Shown here piece by piece: positions 40,672 through 49,995 of a stretch of DNA of 64,000 bases (positions within the stretch are counted from its first letter, which is position 1; the number at the start of each line of letters is the position of its first letter). The DNA comes from Tectiglobus sp965223355 (GTDB lineage: Bacteria > Pseudomonadota > Alphaproteobacteria > Rhizobiales > Hyphomicrobiaceae), in contig CBDCWE010000003.1 in assembly GCA_965223355.1 (NCBI GenBank), forward strand, positions 806,001 to 870,000, read 5' to 3'. The notes beneath the pieces were generated by a model. That model had not been told where the DNA came from. It worked only from the letters and a program-made list of their open reading frames with translations, and did no database searches. A program made the position numbers and the translations under genes.

Positions 40672-41169
40672 ATGGCAACAGCGCACGCCAAGATTTCGAT
40701 CGTGATGGGCAGTCAGTCCGACTGGGCGACCCTGCGCCATGCCGCCGACGTCTGCGAGCAACTCGCGGTCGCGTTTGAAACCCGGATCGTCTCAGCCCAC
40801 CGCACCCCCGATCGGTTGATAAACTACGCCAAGTCGGCCGGCGAGCGTGGCATTTCCGTCATCATCGCGGGCGCCGGCGGCGCCGCTCATCTTCCTGGAA
40901 TGGTTGCCGCGATGACCACAGTTCCGGTGTTGGGCGTGCCGGTTGAAAGCAAAGCGCTGGGCGGCCTCGACAGTCTCTATTCCATCGTGCAAATGCCGGC
41001 GGGCGTGCCGGTCGGGTGCCTGGCGATCGGCACCGCCGGGGCGACCAACGCCGGCCTGCTGGCGGCCCAGATCATCGCGCTTTCAGACCCGCAACTTGCC
41101 GAGCGCGTTGCACAGTGGCGGCAGGCGCGGACCGCCAGTGTCGCCGAAGAGCCGTCTGATGATGATTGA
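40672..41169 (+). CDS. purE: 5-(carboxyamino)imidazole ribonucleotide mutase
   Basis: This 165-residue class I PurE converts N5-CAIR to CAIR in purine synthesis. The signature VMGSQSDWATLRHA, SAHRTPDRLINYAK, IIAGAGGAAHLPGMVAAMT and VPVESKALGGLDSLYSIVQMPAGVPV are all present. The ATG at 40672 follows GGAGACGGG. It overlaps the start of purK by 11 bp, so the two are translationally coupled. Confidence 0.97.
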   Translation: MATAHAKISIVMGSQSDWATLRHAADVCEQLAVAFETRIVSAHRTPDRLINYAKSAGERGISVIIAGAGGAAHLPGMVAAMTTVPVLGVPVESKALGGLDSLYSIVQMPAGVPVGCLAIGTAGATNAGLLAAQIIALSDPQLAERVAQWRQARTASVAEEPSDDD

Positions 41170-42316
41170 CGACAGGCGCCGGCCGACGTTACCGAAACCG
41201 CTCGAGCCCGGCAGTACGGTCGGCATTCTTGGCGGTGGCCAACTCGGGCGAATGCTGGCGATGGCAGCAGCCCGACTGGGGCTGCGCTGTCGAATTTACT
41301 GCGATGCCGAGACCAGCCCGGCAGCCGAGGTTTCGGCCGCTGCAACCATCGGCGCCTACGACAACACCGAGACGCTGGCGCGCTTTGCCGGAGCCGTCGA
41401 TGTGGTCACCTACGAATTTGAGAATGTTCCGGTTGAGACCGCGAAGTTCCTGGCCGCAATCACGCCCGTCTACCCGCCGCCGACGGCATTGGACGTGGCG
41501 CAAGACCGGCTGACGGAAAAGCGGTTCATTGCCGGCCTCGGTATCGCCGTTGCCCCGTTTGCGCCGGTCGATGATGAGCACGCGATCGACACCGCCGCCG
41601 CGACGGTCGGCCTGCCCGCGATCCTCAAGACGCGCCGCTTGGGCTATGACGGCAAAGGCCAGGTCCGCCTCGCCGCAGCGGCCGAACTGGCCGCGGCCCG
41701 CCGCGAGATCGGATTTGCACCGGCCGTGCTCGAGGGCGTTGTCGCGTTTGCGCAGGAGATTTCCGTGATCCTGGTTCGCGGCCGTGCCGACATTGGCGCC
41801 AGTAGCAGCGGCGGCGGCATCACCGAATTGGCCTATGACGTGCCCGTCAATACCCACAAGAACGGCATCCTCGATCGTTCACGGGTGCCGGCACAAATCA
41901 GCCCTGCCAAGCGTCGCGAAGCCCTGGAAATCGCGAGCAAGATTGCACGTGCGCTCGACTATATCGGGGTGCTGGCGGTCGAGCTGTTCGATCCGGGGCA
42001 CGACGCCGGTGATGCCTTGATTGTCAACGAAATCGCCCCCCGGGTCCACAATAGCGGCCATTGGACCATGGATGCCTGCTTTGCCGACCAATTCGAGAAC
42101 CACATCCGCGCCGTTGCTGGCTGGCCGTTGGCGCCGACCGAGCGTCATTGCGATGTTGAAATGCGCAACCTGATCGGACCGGACGTGCTGCACTGGCGTG
42201 AGTTGCTGAGGCAGGACCACACGGTTCTCCATCTCTATGGCAAGCGCGAAGCCCGTGACGGTCGCAAAATGGGCCATATCAATACCCTACGCCGGCATTT
42301 GACCGAGCAATCGTGA
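41159..42316 (+). CDS. purK: 5-(carboxyamino)imidazole ribonucleotide synthase
   Basis: This ATP-grasp enzyme of 385 residues makes N5-CAIR from AIR, bicarbonate and ATP, the step before PurE. It has VGILGGGQLGRMLAMAAARLG at the N-terminus, the ATP-binding LPAILKTRRLGYDGKGQ, and the active-site NEIAPRVHNSGHWTMDACFADQFENH. Two adjacent ATG codons (41159 and 41162) could serve as start; both overlap the purE stop. A ribosomal protein gene follows after 136 bp, so purEK probably forms a unit with an independent downstream promoter. Confidence 0.97.
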   Translation: MMIDDRRRPTLPKPLEPGSTVGILGGGQLGRMLAMAAARLGLRCRIYCDAETSPAAEVSAAATIGAYDNTETLARFAGAVDVVTYEFENVPVETAKFLAAITPVYPPPTALDVAQDRLTEKRFIAGLGIAVAPFAPVDDEHAIDTAAATVGLPAILKTRRLGYDGKGQVRLAAAAELAAARREIGFAPAVLEGVVAFAQEISVILVRGRADIGASSSGGGITELAYDVPVNTHKNGILDRSRVPAQISPAKRREALEIASKIARALDYIGVLAVELFDPGHDAGDALIVNEIAPRVHNSGHWTMDACFADQFENHIRAVAGWPLAPTERHCDVEMRNLIGPDVLHWRELLRQDHTVLHLYGKREARDGRKMGHINTLRRHLTEQS

Positions 42317-42452
42317 GCGCCGCCGTCACGGTGGACTTTCACCAACCAAGATGCTATGAAAAGACCGCTAAGTTTTAACCACGGTGGAAGTCTGCTTCTC
42401 GCCGCGGTGTTTGTTATTCTAACGAAACGTTAACAGGCAGGATATCGAACGC

Positions 42453-42701
42453 GTGCAAGTCCTCGTTCGCGACAACAATGTCGACCAAGCTCTCAAGGCG
42501 CTCAAAAAGAAAATGCAGCGTGAGGGTATTTTCCGCGAAATGAAGTTGCGGAACTACTACGAAAAGCCATCTGAGAAACGCGCTCGTGAAAAGGCTGAAG
42601 CGATCCGCCGGGCGCGCAAGCTCGCCCGTAAGCGCGCGCAGCGCGAAGGCCTGCTGCCGGCAAAGGGCGGATCGAAGGCGAAGGGCGGGCGCAGTCGCTG
42701 A
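42453..42701 (+). CDS. rpsU: 30S ribosomal protein bS21
   Basis: This 82-residue highly basic protein has the S21 core VRDNNVDQALKALKKKMQREGIFREMKLRNYYEKPSEKR. It starts with GTG, common for this gene in the group, and an AGGCAGGAT region lies upstream. The lysine/arginine-rich C-terminal extension is normal for alphaproteobacterial S21. The 136-bp gap after purK includes an A/T-rich section where its promoter may lie. Confidence 0.97.
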   Translation: MQVLVRDNNVDQALKALKKKMQREGIFREMKLRNYYEKPSEKRAREKAEAIRRARKLARKRAQREGLLPAKGGSKAKGGRSR

Positions 42702-42961
42702 GCCATTGCCGGCCAGCCGGGTGCGTTGCGCTCCGAGCCGCGGCGCGGACTACGGTTGGCGCCGCGCTGATCATGACGTCACGCATCACCGATCCGTTCG
42801 CGGTTTCGACCGGCGCTGAATGTCTCCACCTCTGAAACGCCCCTGATGCGCGATCGACATGCGCGATCTGCGTCGGCCGCAGTAATACCGCCCCAGCTTA
42901 AGAATTGACGCCCGTCACCGGCGCTCAAAAGCCCGGCCCTGCGGGTCGGCTTGAGGCGGTA
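42702..42961. other. Intergenic region with an inverted repeat
   Basis: GTAATACCGCC near 42882 and GGCGGTATTAC at 42954-42964 form an 11-bp inverted repeat around a GC-rich stretch. It overlaps the 3' end of the hydrolase gene and may be a transcription end signal between the two convergent genes. No protein gene is seen. Confidence 0.5.
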
Positions 42962-43822
42962 TTACTGGCGCTCCGGGTCAGGTGCCCGTCTGATCCGCTC
43001 GATCCACTTTTGAACCGCCTGGAACGACCCGAATAGATGGTGGTCGGAGTGGCCGGCCTCGGCGAACGCAGCGAAATCCTTGGGTTTGGGTGCTGCTGCG
43101 AACAACCGTCGTCCCATCTCGAACGGGACAACGACGTCACGCTGTCCGTGCACGACCAGCAGAGGAGCGCTGATCGCGCCGATCCGCGACAGCGAGTCGT
43201 AGCGGTCGCTCAGCGCCAGATCAACAGGCAGATAGGGATAGTGATGCTTGCCGGCATCGACCAACGACGTGAACGGTGCATCGAGGACAATCCCGGCCAC
43301 GTCGCGCTTGGTTGCAACCTGCACAGCGACGGCAGCGCCTAGCGATTCACCGTAGAGTACGATATCGCCGGCCGCTACACCGGCCGCGGTGAGATCGTCA
43401 TAGGCGGCCAACGCATCAGATATGTTGTCGGCCTCCGTCGGTCGCCCGGTCGAGCCGCTATAGCTGCGATAGCTCATCATGTAAACGCCGCGCCCTGCCT
43501 TCAAATAGGCCGCGATGCGTTCCGCTCGGTTGGCGAGATTGCCACCGTTACCGTGAAAATAAAGCAGCGTTGGTTGACCGGCACGGGCTCTGCCATACCA
43601 AGCCACAACCAATGCCCCGTCGGGGCGCTGCAACACGCGCTCTTCCACGTTCACCAGCCCGAGGGCGGCCGGTGCAACTCGCGTCGCATCGGGGAAATAG
43701 ATCAGGGAGCGTTGATTGAACCACAGATAAGCAAGCAGCGCGATGATCGTGCCACCGGCGATTGCAGCAAATTGGATCACCATGCCTCGCAGCGGTCGCT
43801 CTCCATTCAGCCAGTGCTGCAT
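42962..43822 (-). CDS. Membrane-anchored alpha/beta hydrolase (ABHD13/BEM46-like)
   Basis: This 286-residue protein has an N-terminal transmembrane helix (residues 15-33) and an alpha/beta hydrolase domain. It has LLYFHGNGGNLANRAERI (oxyanion region), the nucleophile elbow GESLGA with Ser160, the acid in VVHGQRDVVVP, and the late AGHSDHH with the catalytic His. This set is that of the BEM46/ABHD13 and YfhR-type serine hydrolases, whose natural substrates are mostly unknown. The active site should face whichever side the C-terminus lies on. Confidence 0.85.
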   Translation of the reverse strand: MQHWLNGERPLRGMVIQFAAIAGGTIIALLAYLWFNQRSLIYFPDATRVAPAALGLVNVEERVLQRPDGALVVAWYGRARAGQPTLLYFHGNGGNLANRAERIAAYLKAGRGVYMMSYRSYSGSTGRPTEADNISDALAAYDDLTAAGVAAGDIVLYGESLGAAVAVQVATKRDVAGIVLDAPFTSLVDAGKHHYPYLPVDLALSDRYDSLSRIGAISAPLLVVHGQRDVVVPFEMGRRLFAAAPKPKDFAAFAEAGHSDHHLFGSFQAVQKWIERIRRAPDPERQ

Positions 43823-44002
43823 CTGAGTTGCATATTAGCGCCACTATGAAAAGGGCGCGCATGCATCAATGGGCGCGGGATGTGCAGGTCTGATCCCCTC
43901 TGCTAATAGCATTGTGGTGATTTGAGGACCGCGCGACGGGTTGCGCTGCGCTGGCGGGAGCAACCAAAGCGAAGTCGTTGCTCGTGGTGGAGTACTTGAG
44001 CC

Positions 44003-45319
44003 ATGCTGCCCGGGTCGAAGGTATTTGTCGCAGTTCTATTTCTGGCGTTGGGATGCTCGTTTTGGGCGTTGACGGCCTGTCTCTTCTGGGAGTTCGCCGA
44101 CCACACCAAACCGGTCGCCTTCGAAGGTGAGTTATGGTTCCTGCTGCTGACCCACTACAGTGACTTGTTCTTATTCTTCCCGCTGTTTGGCAGTGTCGCG
44201 CTGATTGCCTTCTTCATTCCGGCGACCGTTTTCGTCGACATGTACTGGAACCCGGATCGCCAGGGCAGCAAGCCGATACCGAACCGGCGGGTGCGGTTTA
44301 TCGGCTGGTTCGTGATCGGCGCATTGTTCAGCCACGCCGCCGCCGACGGTACGCACAGCGGCTCCGAGCGCAGCATTTGGCAACTCAAACGCGATGTCGT
44401 GATTAACGACCGCGGCGAGGGTTGCAGCGGCAAGGACTGCACAGGTCGCGTATCATTGGTGTCAGGTCTCGAGAACGTCCGCCGATTGAGCCAGCAACGG
44501 CGCGACATAACCGGTTTGTCGCGGCGCTGTGAACCCGACTGGTTCATCGGCCCGCGCGCCAACCAGCCGCCGGCGCCGCGCTACTGTGCGGCAACAACCA
44601 TGTTCACAGGCAACGGCGCCGATCTTGAAGGCCGCTGGCTCGGCGATGCCGCATGCTGTCAGGCGCAACAGCGGTTCGATGCCGCCGTCAAGCTGCAGTT
44701 CAAAGAACCCGCCAACCGCTCGGTAACCAGTCAATTGCAGCGTTGGCTCTGGCCATTGAACATATTCTTTCTCGTCATTTTGTTGGTGCTCAGCGTGTTG
44801 TTGGCGCTGCGCCGTGGCCGCATCGAAGAAAACTACCGCGATTGTGCGCGCAGCATTGACCGCGGTGTCGTCATTGGCGTCATGGCGGTCGCATTCCTGG
44901 CCCTCACACACAGTGGTTTCCTCGAGGCAACGCGTCTGCTGCACGGCTCGCAAGCCACGGTTTCCGCCCATCGCAGTCCCGACACGTTCATCGCCCTGTT
45001 TGCGATCTGGGCGCTGCTCATCCTGTTTTCATTCGTCCATCCTGAAAACAAACAGGCAGAACTTGTCTCGCGCTTTGTTGGCGTGATGTTCAGTGCGCTT
45101 GCTGTCTTTAACATGGATGTCGTGATCAATTTCGGCGTTCGCCTTGCAGGTGCAGGTGCCGAGTGGTGGGTCGTCGCTCTCCTGTGCCTCGTGGCCGTGG
45201 CGCTGGTCGCCTTGCTCGGGCTCCTCAGGATCACGAATTTCATGAGGGATGAGGGCTCGGGCGATGCTGCTGGCGACGCTGGCCTCGATGCCGTCCAGAT
45301 CGGCTCGCAACCGCGCTGA
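44003..45319 (+). CDS. Multi-pass membrane protein with a cysteine-rich loop, unknown
   Basis: I do not recognise this 438-residue protein. Three hydrophobic segments lie in the first 115 residues and five more after residue 245. Between them is a polar loop of about 130 residues that contains six cysteines (GEGC, KDC, RRC, RYC and ACC). It is probably extracytoplasmic and disulfide-linked. The ending is charged. The start ATG lacks a strong ribosome-binding site. It lies alone between a hydrolase and composite repeat A-B, so the context gives no function. Confidence 0.6.
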   Translation: MLPGSKVFVAVLFLALGCSFWALTACLFWEFADHTKPVAFEGELWFLLLTHYSDLFLFFPLFGSVALIAFFIPATVFVDMYWNPDRQGSKPIPNRRVRFIGWFVIGALFSHAAADGTHSGSERSIWQLKRDVVINDRGEGCSGKDCTGRVSLVSGLENVRRLSQQRRDITGLSRRCEPDWFIGPRANQPPAPRYCAATTMFTGNGADLEGRWLGDAACCQAQQRFDAAVKLQFKEPANRSVTSQLQRWLWPLNIFFLVILLVLSVLLALRRGRIEENYRDCARSIDRGVVIGVMAVAFLALTHSGFLEATRLLHGSQATVSAHRSPDTFIALFAIWALLILFSFVHPENKQAELVSRFVGVMFSALAVFNMDVVINFGVRLAGAGAEWWVVALLCLVAVALVALLGLLRITNFMRDEGSGDAAGDAGLDAVQIGSQPR

Positions 45320-45451
45320 AGCAAAACCGGTTGCCAACCCCTTCACGCGGCCCGTGCAGCAACCCGTGCAGCAACGGTCCAAGAGCGCACCGGCAAACCC
45401 GCGTGGGCGCTAAGGACGCGCCGATGGCGGACGTCACCGGCGGCGCTTCGG

Positions 45452-45590
45452 CCTAGATCATTGTGCTTTAAGTTGGAACCGCTATTGCGGTTCCAACTTA
45501 AAGCACAAAGATGATCGCCACTTTAGAGGCGAGCAACTTTCTGCCTTTATTCGGGATCGTTCCGATTCCGAATAAAGGCAGGTTGCTCTA
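45452..45590 (-). repeat. Composite repeat A-linker-B bounded by CTAG, second intact copy
   Basis: Hairpin A (45455-45515), linker and hairpin B (45530-45590), with CTAG at 45452-45455 and 45587-45590, as at 30254. Read with pntB (stop at 45706), B then A lie 115 bp downstream. Arm A lacks three bases on its outer left side, so the stem is slightly shorter there. Confidence 0.9.
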
Positions 45591-45705
45591 GCAGCAGTTT
45601 TTCGATAGGGCCTTGGCAAAAGGTCCGCTGAGGCAAAGCCGAAGGACTGTTTCACGAACGACAACAACCGGATGCGGCGGCGGCCCGGTGCGCTGTCCGC
45701 TCGGA

Positions 45706-47109
45706 TCAATCCATCGCCTTGACGATTTCCTCGGTCATCTTCTTGGCATCACCGAGGATCATCATGGTGTTGTCGCGGTAGAACAGCGGATTGTCGATGC
45801 CGGCGTAGCCCGAGGACAGCGAACGCTTGTTGAACATCACCGTGCCGGCCTTCCACACCTGCAGAACCGGCATGCCGTAAATTGGCGAAGTGGGATCATC
45901 TTCTGCGGCGGGATTGGTAACATCGTTGGCGCCGATGACGTAGGCGATATCGGCCTGCGCGAACTCGTTGTTGATGTCCTCGAGTTCGAACACTTCGTCG
46001 TAGGGCACGTTGGCCTCGGCCAGCAGCACGTTCATGTGGCCCGGCATCCGCCCGGCAACGGGATGGATCGCATACTTGACCTCGACACCTTCGCCCTTGA
46101 GCGTATCGGCCATTTCGCGCAGTGCGTGCTGGGCCTGGGCAACCGCCATACCGTAACCAGGGACGATAATGACCTTGGACGCGTTTTGCATGATGTAGGC
46201 TGCATCATCGGCGGCGCCCTGTTTGATCGTACGTTGGATGCCGTCGTCGCCGGCGGGACCGGCGGTTTCCCCGCCGAAGCCGCCGAGGATCACCGAGATG
46301 AACGAGCGGTTCATGCCCTTGCACATGATGTAGGACAGGATCGCCCCGGACGAGCCGACCAGCGCGCCGGTGATGATCAGCGCGATATTGCCGAGCGTGA
46401 AGCCGATCCCTGCGGCCGCCCAGCCCGAATAGGAGTTGAGCATCGAGACCACGACCGGCATGTCGGCGCCGCCAATCGGAATGATCATCAGCACGCCGAG
46501 CAGCAAGGCGAGCACGGTGATCGCCCAGAACGTGGTCTGGTCTGCAGAAAAACAGAACAGATAGATCAAATAGACCAGCAGTACGGCGAGGGCGATGTTG
46601 ATGGCGTGACGCATCGGCAGGATGATCGGCGCCCCCGACATGCGGCCTGAGAGCTTGGCAAAGGCGATCACGGATCCGGTAAACGTCACCGCGCCGATGG
46701 CGGTGCCAAGCGACATTTCGAGCAGGCTGATGGGGGCGATCTGGCCAGACCTACCAATGCCGAACGCCGCCGGCGCATTGAGCGCTGCGGCAGCAACGAA
46801 CACGGCCGCCATGCCGACCAGCGAGTGAAATGCCGCGACGAGTTCCGGCATCGCCGTCATCGGAATGCGTTGGGCGATGTAGGCGCCAAGGCTGCCACCA
46901 ATGCCGATGCCGGCGATAATCAGCAGCCAGGTCACGACGCTGTCGGGCGCATCAAGCTGCAACAGTGTCGTGACGATCGCGATCGCCATGCCGATCATGC
47001 CGTAGATGTTGCCCATCCGCGAGCTTTCGGGGCTCGACAGCCCCCTCAGCGCCATGATGAACAAGACACCAGAAGCAAGATATAAAAGTGCGACAATGTT
47101 CGCTGACAT
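45706..47109 (-). CDS. pntB: NAD(P) transhydrogenase subunit beta
   Basis: This 467-residue membrane subunit carries the NADP-binding domain III. It begins with LLYLASGVLFIMALRGLSSP and a series of hydrophobic helices. The C-terminal NADP-binding fold has IVPGYGMAVAQAQHALREMADTL, then the nearly invariant VIGANDVTNPAAEDDPTSPIYGMPVLQVWKA and KRSLSSGYAGIDNPLFY. It couples the proton gradient to hydride transfer from NADH to NADP and so supplies NADPH. It is the last gene of the pnt operon. Confidence 0.97.
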   Translation of the reverse strand: MSANIVALLYLASGVLFIMALRGLSSPESSRMGNIYGMIGMAIAIVTTLLQLDAPDSVVTWLLIIAGIGIGGSLGAYIAQRIPMTAMPELVAAFHSLVGMAAVFVAAAALNAPAAFGIGRSGQIAPISLLEMSLGTAIGAVTFTGSVIAFAKLSGRMSGAPIILPMRHAINIALAVLLVYLIYLFCFSADQTTFWAITVLALLLGVLMIIPIGGADMPVVVSMLNSYSGWAAAGIGFTLGNIALIITGALVGSSGAILSYIMCKGMNRSFISVILGGFGGETAGPAGDDGIQRTIKQGAADDAAYIMQNASKVIIVPGYGMAVAQAQHALREMADTLKGEGVEVKYAIHPVAGRMPGHMNVLLAEANVPYDEVFELEDINNEFAQADIAYVIGANDVTNPAAEDDPTSPIYGMPVLQVWKAGTVMFNKRSLSSGYAGIDNPLFYRDNTMMILGDAKKMTEEIVKAMD

Positions 47110-47150
47110 GGGGCTGCCCTTGATCCGCTCGACGCGCGCCTTGGAGTGGC

Positions 47151-47537
47151 CTAGCGCTTGGTGTCTTTCCGTTTGTACATGGCCAGCATGCGCTGGGTGA
47201 CGAGGAACCCGCCGAAAATGTTGACGGACGCCATAACCAGCGCCATTAGGCCGAAAATCTTGGCCAGCCAGCTGCCCGATGCAGCGAGCGACACGCCAAC
47301 CGCCAGCAGCGCACCGACGACGATCACCGAGGAGATCGCGTTGGTGACCGACATCAGCGGCGTGTGCAAGGCCGGCGTCACGCTCCAGACGACGTAGTAG
47401 CCAACGAAGATTGCGATCACGAACACCATCAACCGGTAGACCGCCGGATCGACGCCGGCATCATCGGCCGCCAGCGCCGGCACCGTTAACGCGGCCAGCA
47501 GCCCAGTCGCTGTCGCCAGCAGAGCAAGCCTCGCCAT
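47151..47537 (-). CDS. pntAB: NAD(P) transhydrogenase subunit alpha part 2
   Basis: This 128-residue membrane protein has four hydrophobic segments, among them YYVVWSVTPALHTPLMSVTNAISSVIVVGAL, the signature of the membrane part of PntA (called PntAB or alpha-2 in alphaproteobacteria). The ATG at 47537 opens a signal-like first helix. It lies 1 bp after the pntAA stop and 41 bp before pntB, so it is co-transcribed. Confidence 0.95.
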   Translation of the reverse strand: MARLALLATATGLLAALTVPALAADDAGVDPAVYRLMVFVIAIFVGYYVVWSVTPALHTPLMSVTNAISSVIVVGALLAVGVSLAASGSWLAKIFGLMALVMASVNIFGGFLVTQRMLAMYKRKDTKR

Positions 47538-47538
47538 G

Positions 47539-48681
47539 TCAGTCTCCCTCGTTTTGGACAAGGTTGGGATGCACGATCTTGCCGTCCTTGGCAACCAGCG
47601 TGCCTTGGACGATCTCGTCGTCCCAATCGATCTTCAGCGCCTTGGTTTCAACATCGATCATCGGTTGCAGGAACGTCAAAAGGTTGCGGGCATAAAGCGC
47701 GGAGGCGTTGACCGGTACGGTGCCGGCCAGGTTGACGGGACCGACAATGCGCACACCCTTGTGGTCGACGACTTCGCCGGCCTTTGTCAGTTCGCAATTG
47801 CCGCCGCGCTCGGCGGCAAGGTCGATGATGATTGCACCCGGCTTCATGCTCTCGACCATGTCCTTCGAAATCAGGCGCGGCGCCGGACGGCCCGGGATCA
47901 GCGCCGTCGTAATGACGATGTCTTGGCCCTTGACATGGTTGGCAACGAGCTCGGCCTGCTGGCGCTGATAGTCTTCAGACATCGCCTTGGCATAGCCGGC
48001 TGCGGTCTGGGCCTGCTCGAACTCCTCGTTTTCAACTGCAATGAACTTGGCGCCGAGGGACTGCACCTGCTCTTTCGTTGCCGGCCGCACGTCGGTTGCA
48101 GTGACAATCGCGCCGAGGCGCCGCGCCGTTGCGATCGCCTGCAGGCCGGCAACCCCGACACCCATGACAAACAGCTTGGCCGCCGGAATCGTTCCTGCCG
48201 CGGTCATCATCATCGGCATTGCCTGCTCGAACAACGATGCTGCATCGACTACCGCCTTGTAGCCGGCAAGGTTTGCCTGCGAGGACAACACGTCCATCGA
48301 TTGCGCGCGCGTGATGCGCGGCATGAATTCCATCGCGAACAAGGTCGCGCCCGTGCCGGCGGCAGCTGCCAGTTGCGAGCGCTCGCCGAACGGATCGATC
48401 ATCGCGGCAACGATCGCGCCGGTCTTGAGCTCGGTCAGTTCCTTGAGGCTCGGACGGCGGACTTTGAGCAGCACATCAGCATCCGCGATGGCGGCATCCG
48501 CAGTCGGGGCGATTTCGGCCCCCTGCGCTGCCAGCATGTCGTCGAAAAACCGCGAACGTTGTCCGGCCCCGGCCTGGACGACGACCGTGCAACCCAGGCC
48601 GACCAGTTTTTTCACGGTTTCGCCGGATGCAGCAACTCTCGGTTCGTCTGCGCTTTCAGCCGTAATGGCAACCTTGACCAT
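47539..48681 (-). CDS. pntAA: NAD(P) transhydrogenase subunit alpha part 1
   Basis: This soluble NAD-binding subunit (domain I) has 380 residues. It starts VKVAITAESADEPRVAASGETVKKLVGLG and has MEFMPRITRAQSMDVLSSQANLAGYKAV, the Rossmann region LFVMGVGVAGLQAIATARRLGAIVTATDVRP, and ITTALIPGRPAPRLI. The ATG at 48681 is used since the upstream frame lacks family similarity. A small CoxIV-like gene precedes it on the same strand. Confidence 0.95.
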   Translation of the reverse strand: MVKVAITAESADEPRVAASGETVKKLVGLGCTVVVQAGAGQRSRFFDDMLAAQGAEIAPTADAAIADADVLLKVRRPSLKELTELKTGAIVAAMIDPFGERSQLAAAAGTGATLFAMEFMPRITRAQSMDVLSSQANLAGYKAVVDAASLFEQAMPMMMTAAGTIPAAKLFVMGVGVAGLQAIATARRLGAIVTATDVRPATKEQVQSLGAKFIAVENEEFEQAQTAAGYAKAMSEDYQRQQAELVANHVKGQDIVITTALIPGRPAPRLISKDMVESMKPGAIIIDLAAERGGNCELTKAGEVVDHKGVRIVGPVNLAGTVPVNASALYARNLLTFLQPMIDVETKALKIDWDDEIVQGTLVAKDGKIVHPNLVQNEGD

Positions 48682-48850
48682 GTCGTGATCCGCTATTGTG
48701 GGCACAAGACGCAGACGCTGCGTCTGCAGGTGCTGGCGCCAGATCGCGACAGCAAGGTCCGACGCCTCTGGAACGTCGTCGTGCGGCACGTCACCGAGCG
48801 TACCGGCAAACCCGGCCCGGCCCCGGCAAGCGCTGCGCGCGCCAACAGGG

Positions 48851-48994
48851 TTAAGTCAAGAAAACTGCCATGCCGATCAGGAGCAATACGATCGCGACAA
48901 TGGAGATCTTCGTGAACTGCATAAATCCGTTGTAGGTCCGGATATGCTCCTTGTAGTCCATGGCGGGATGGCCGCCCGAGGTATCGACACTCAT
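48851..48994 (-). CDS. aa3-type cytochrome c oxidase subunit IV (CoxIV_2-like)
   Basis: This 47-residue single-span protein, MSVDTSGGHPAMDYKEHIRT, has HIRTYNGFMQFTKISIVAIVLLLIGMAVFLT, the pattern of the short alphaproteobacterial aa3-type oxidase subunit IV family. An AGGAGGC ribosome-binding site precedes the ATG. Its position just upstream of pntAA is a recurring arrangement in alphaproteobacteria, although the oxidase genes themselves are elsewhere. Confidence 0.85.
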   Translation of the reverse strand: MSVDTSGGHPAMDYKEHIRTYNGFMQFTKISIVAIVLLLIGMAVFLT

Positions 48995-49227
48995 TGGAAA
49001 CTGCCTCCTGTGCCCGAAACTGCCAGGGCTTCGTAGCCGAGGCGATGGCGCAACACAATGGCCGAACGACAATTGTGCGCAGCGCGAAACGCCGCGTTCT
49101 CCACAGCTCAACGTCCGATGTCGGGGTCCGGCATCGAGACGTCGTCGCCATGCCATCTCGCCGACGTATTCCTGAGACAAGCCACGCGCGTCATTCGCGG
49201 GCGATCGAGCAAGGAGGGAAACCGCCG

Positions 49228-49842
49228 ATGTCTAAGCAAGGCTTGATGATCGGGATGCGGGGCGGTTTTGCCGGTTGGTTGGCAACGGTTCTGCTGGCTG
49301 GACCGGCGCTGGCGCTTGATGCGCCGGCTGACGAGAAGCAGAAGCTCAAGGCTTGCGAACAGCGGCTCTGTGCAATTGTCCTGAAAAAACAGTCGTCCGG
49401 CCCGGATCTTACCTGTCAGATCGGACGCACCTGGCAGAAGTCCAAGATTGTCAACGGTGTCAAGCAAAAGAACATCCGTTGGACCTTCGGTGATGCGCGG
49501 TGCACCATCGACATCAAGCTCGACCGGGCCGGTATCGTCGCGGCGCTGACCAAGCCAGCCCATAGCCTCGTGCTCGACAAGCACGCGGTCAAGTGTCAGA
49601 TCGAACGCACCGAGGGCCTGACCGATGTCGCCATCGACATCGCGCCAAAAATGTCGTTCAAGGGCGGCAAGGTCGAAAAGATCTGGTTGAACGTCTCCAA
49701 CATCGACGCTCCGCCGCTGATCAAGGGCGCGATCTGGACGGTCAGCAAGCTCGAACAAAACGTTGGTCTGTTCCACGGCGAGATGATCTCTGAGACGAAC
49801 GAATTCCTGCACGAAAAGTGTACCAAGCGCTATCGGCAATAG
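49228..49842 (+). CDS. Secreted cysteine-containing protein, unknown
   Basis: A 204-residue protein with a signal peptide (GMRGGFAGWLATVLLAGPALA) and a strong AAGGAGG site before the ATG. The mature part has cysteines in KACEQRLCAI, LTCQIGRTWQ, ARCTIDI, KCQIERTEG and HEKCTKRYRQ, i.e. an even set of six, and repeated short TW..K.. sections suggesting a beta-rich fold. I do not recognise the family. It lies between the CoxIV-like gene and the iron gene mbfA, but a divergent promoter separates it from the former. Confidence 0.6.
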   Translation: MSKQGLMIGMRGGFAGWLATVLLAGPALALDAPADEKQKLKACEQRLCAIVLKKQSSGPDLTCQIGRTWQKSKIVNGVKQKNIRWTFGDARCTIDIKLDRAGIVAALTKPAHSLVLDKHAVKCQIERTEGLTDVAIDIAPKMSFKGGKVEKIWLNVSNIDAPPLIKGAIWTVSKLEQNVGLFHGEMISETNEFLHEKCTKRYRQ

Positions 49843-49995
49843 GCTCTCCCGGTGATACGGCAGCGGTCAGGCCGGCCACGATGCCGATTGTCGGTGCCTG
49901 CCGGAACCAGCCGCCGGTCCACGCCACGAGTCCACGCCGCGGGTCCACAGTGGTGCTTGCAAACCAGCCTTGCCAGTGCGCGTTGACGCGCATAC

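Noticed and set aside
45482..45709. Recurring peptide ATCLYSESERSRIKAESC in several open frames
   Set aside because: It is the translation of hairpin B and appears in unrelated contexts, so it is not a protein motif.
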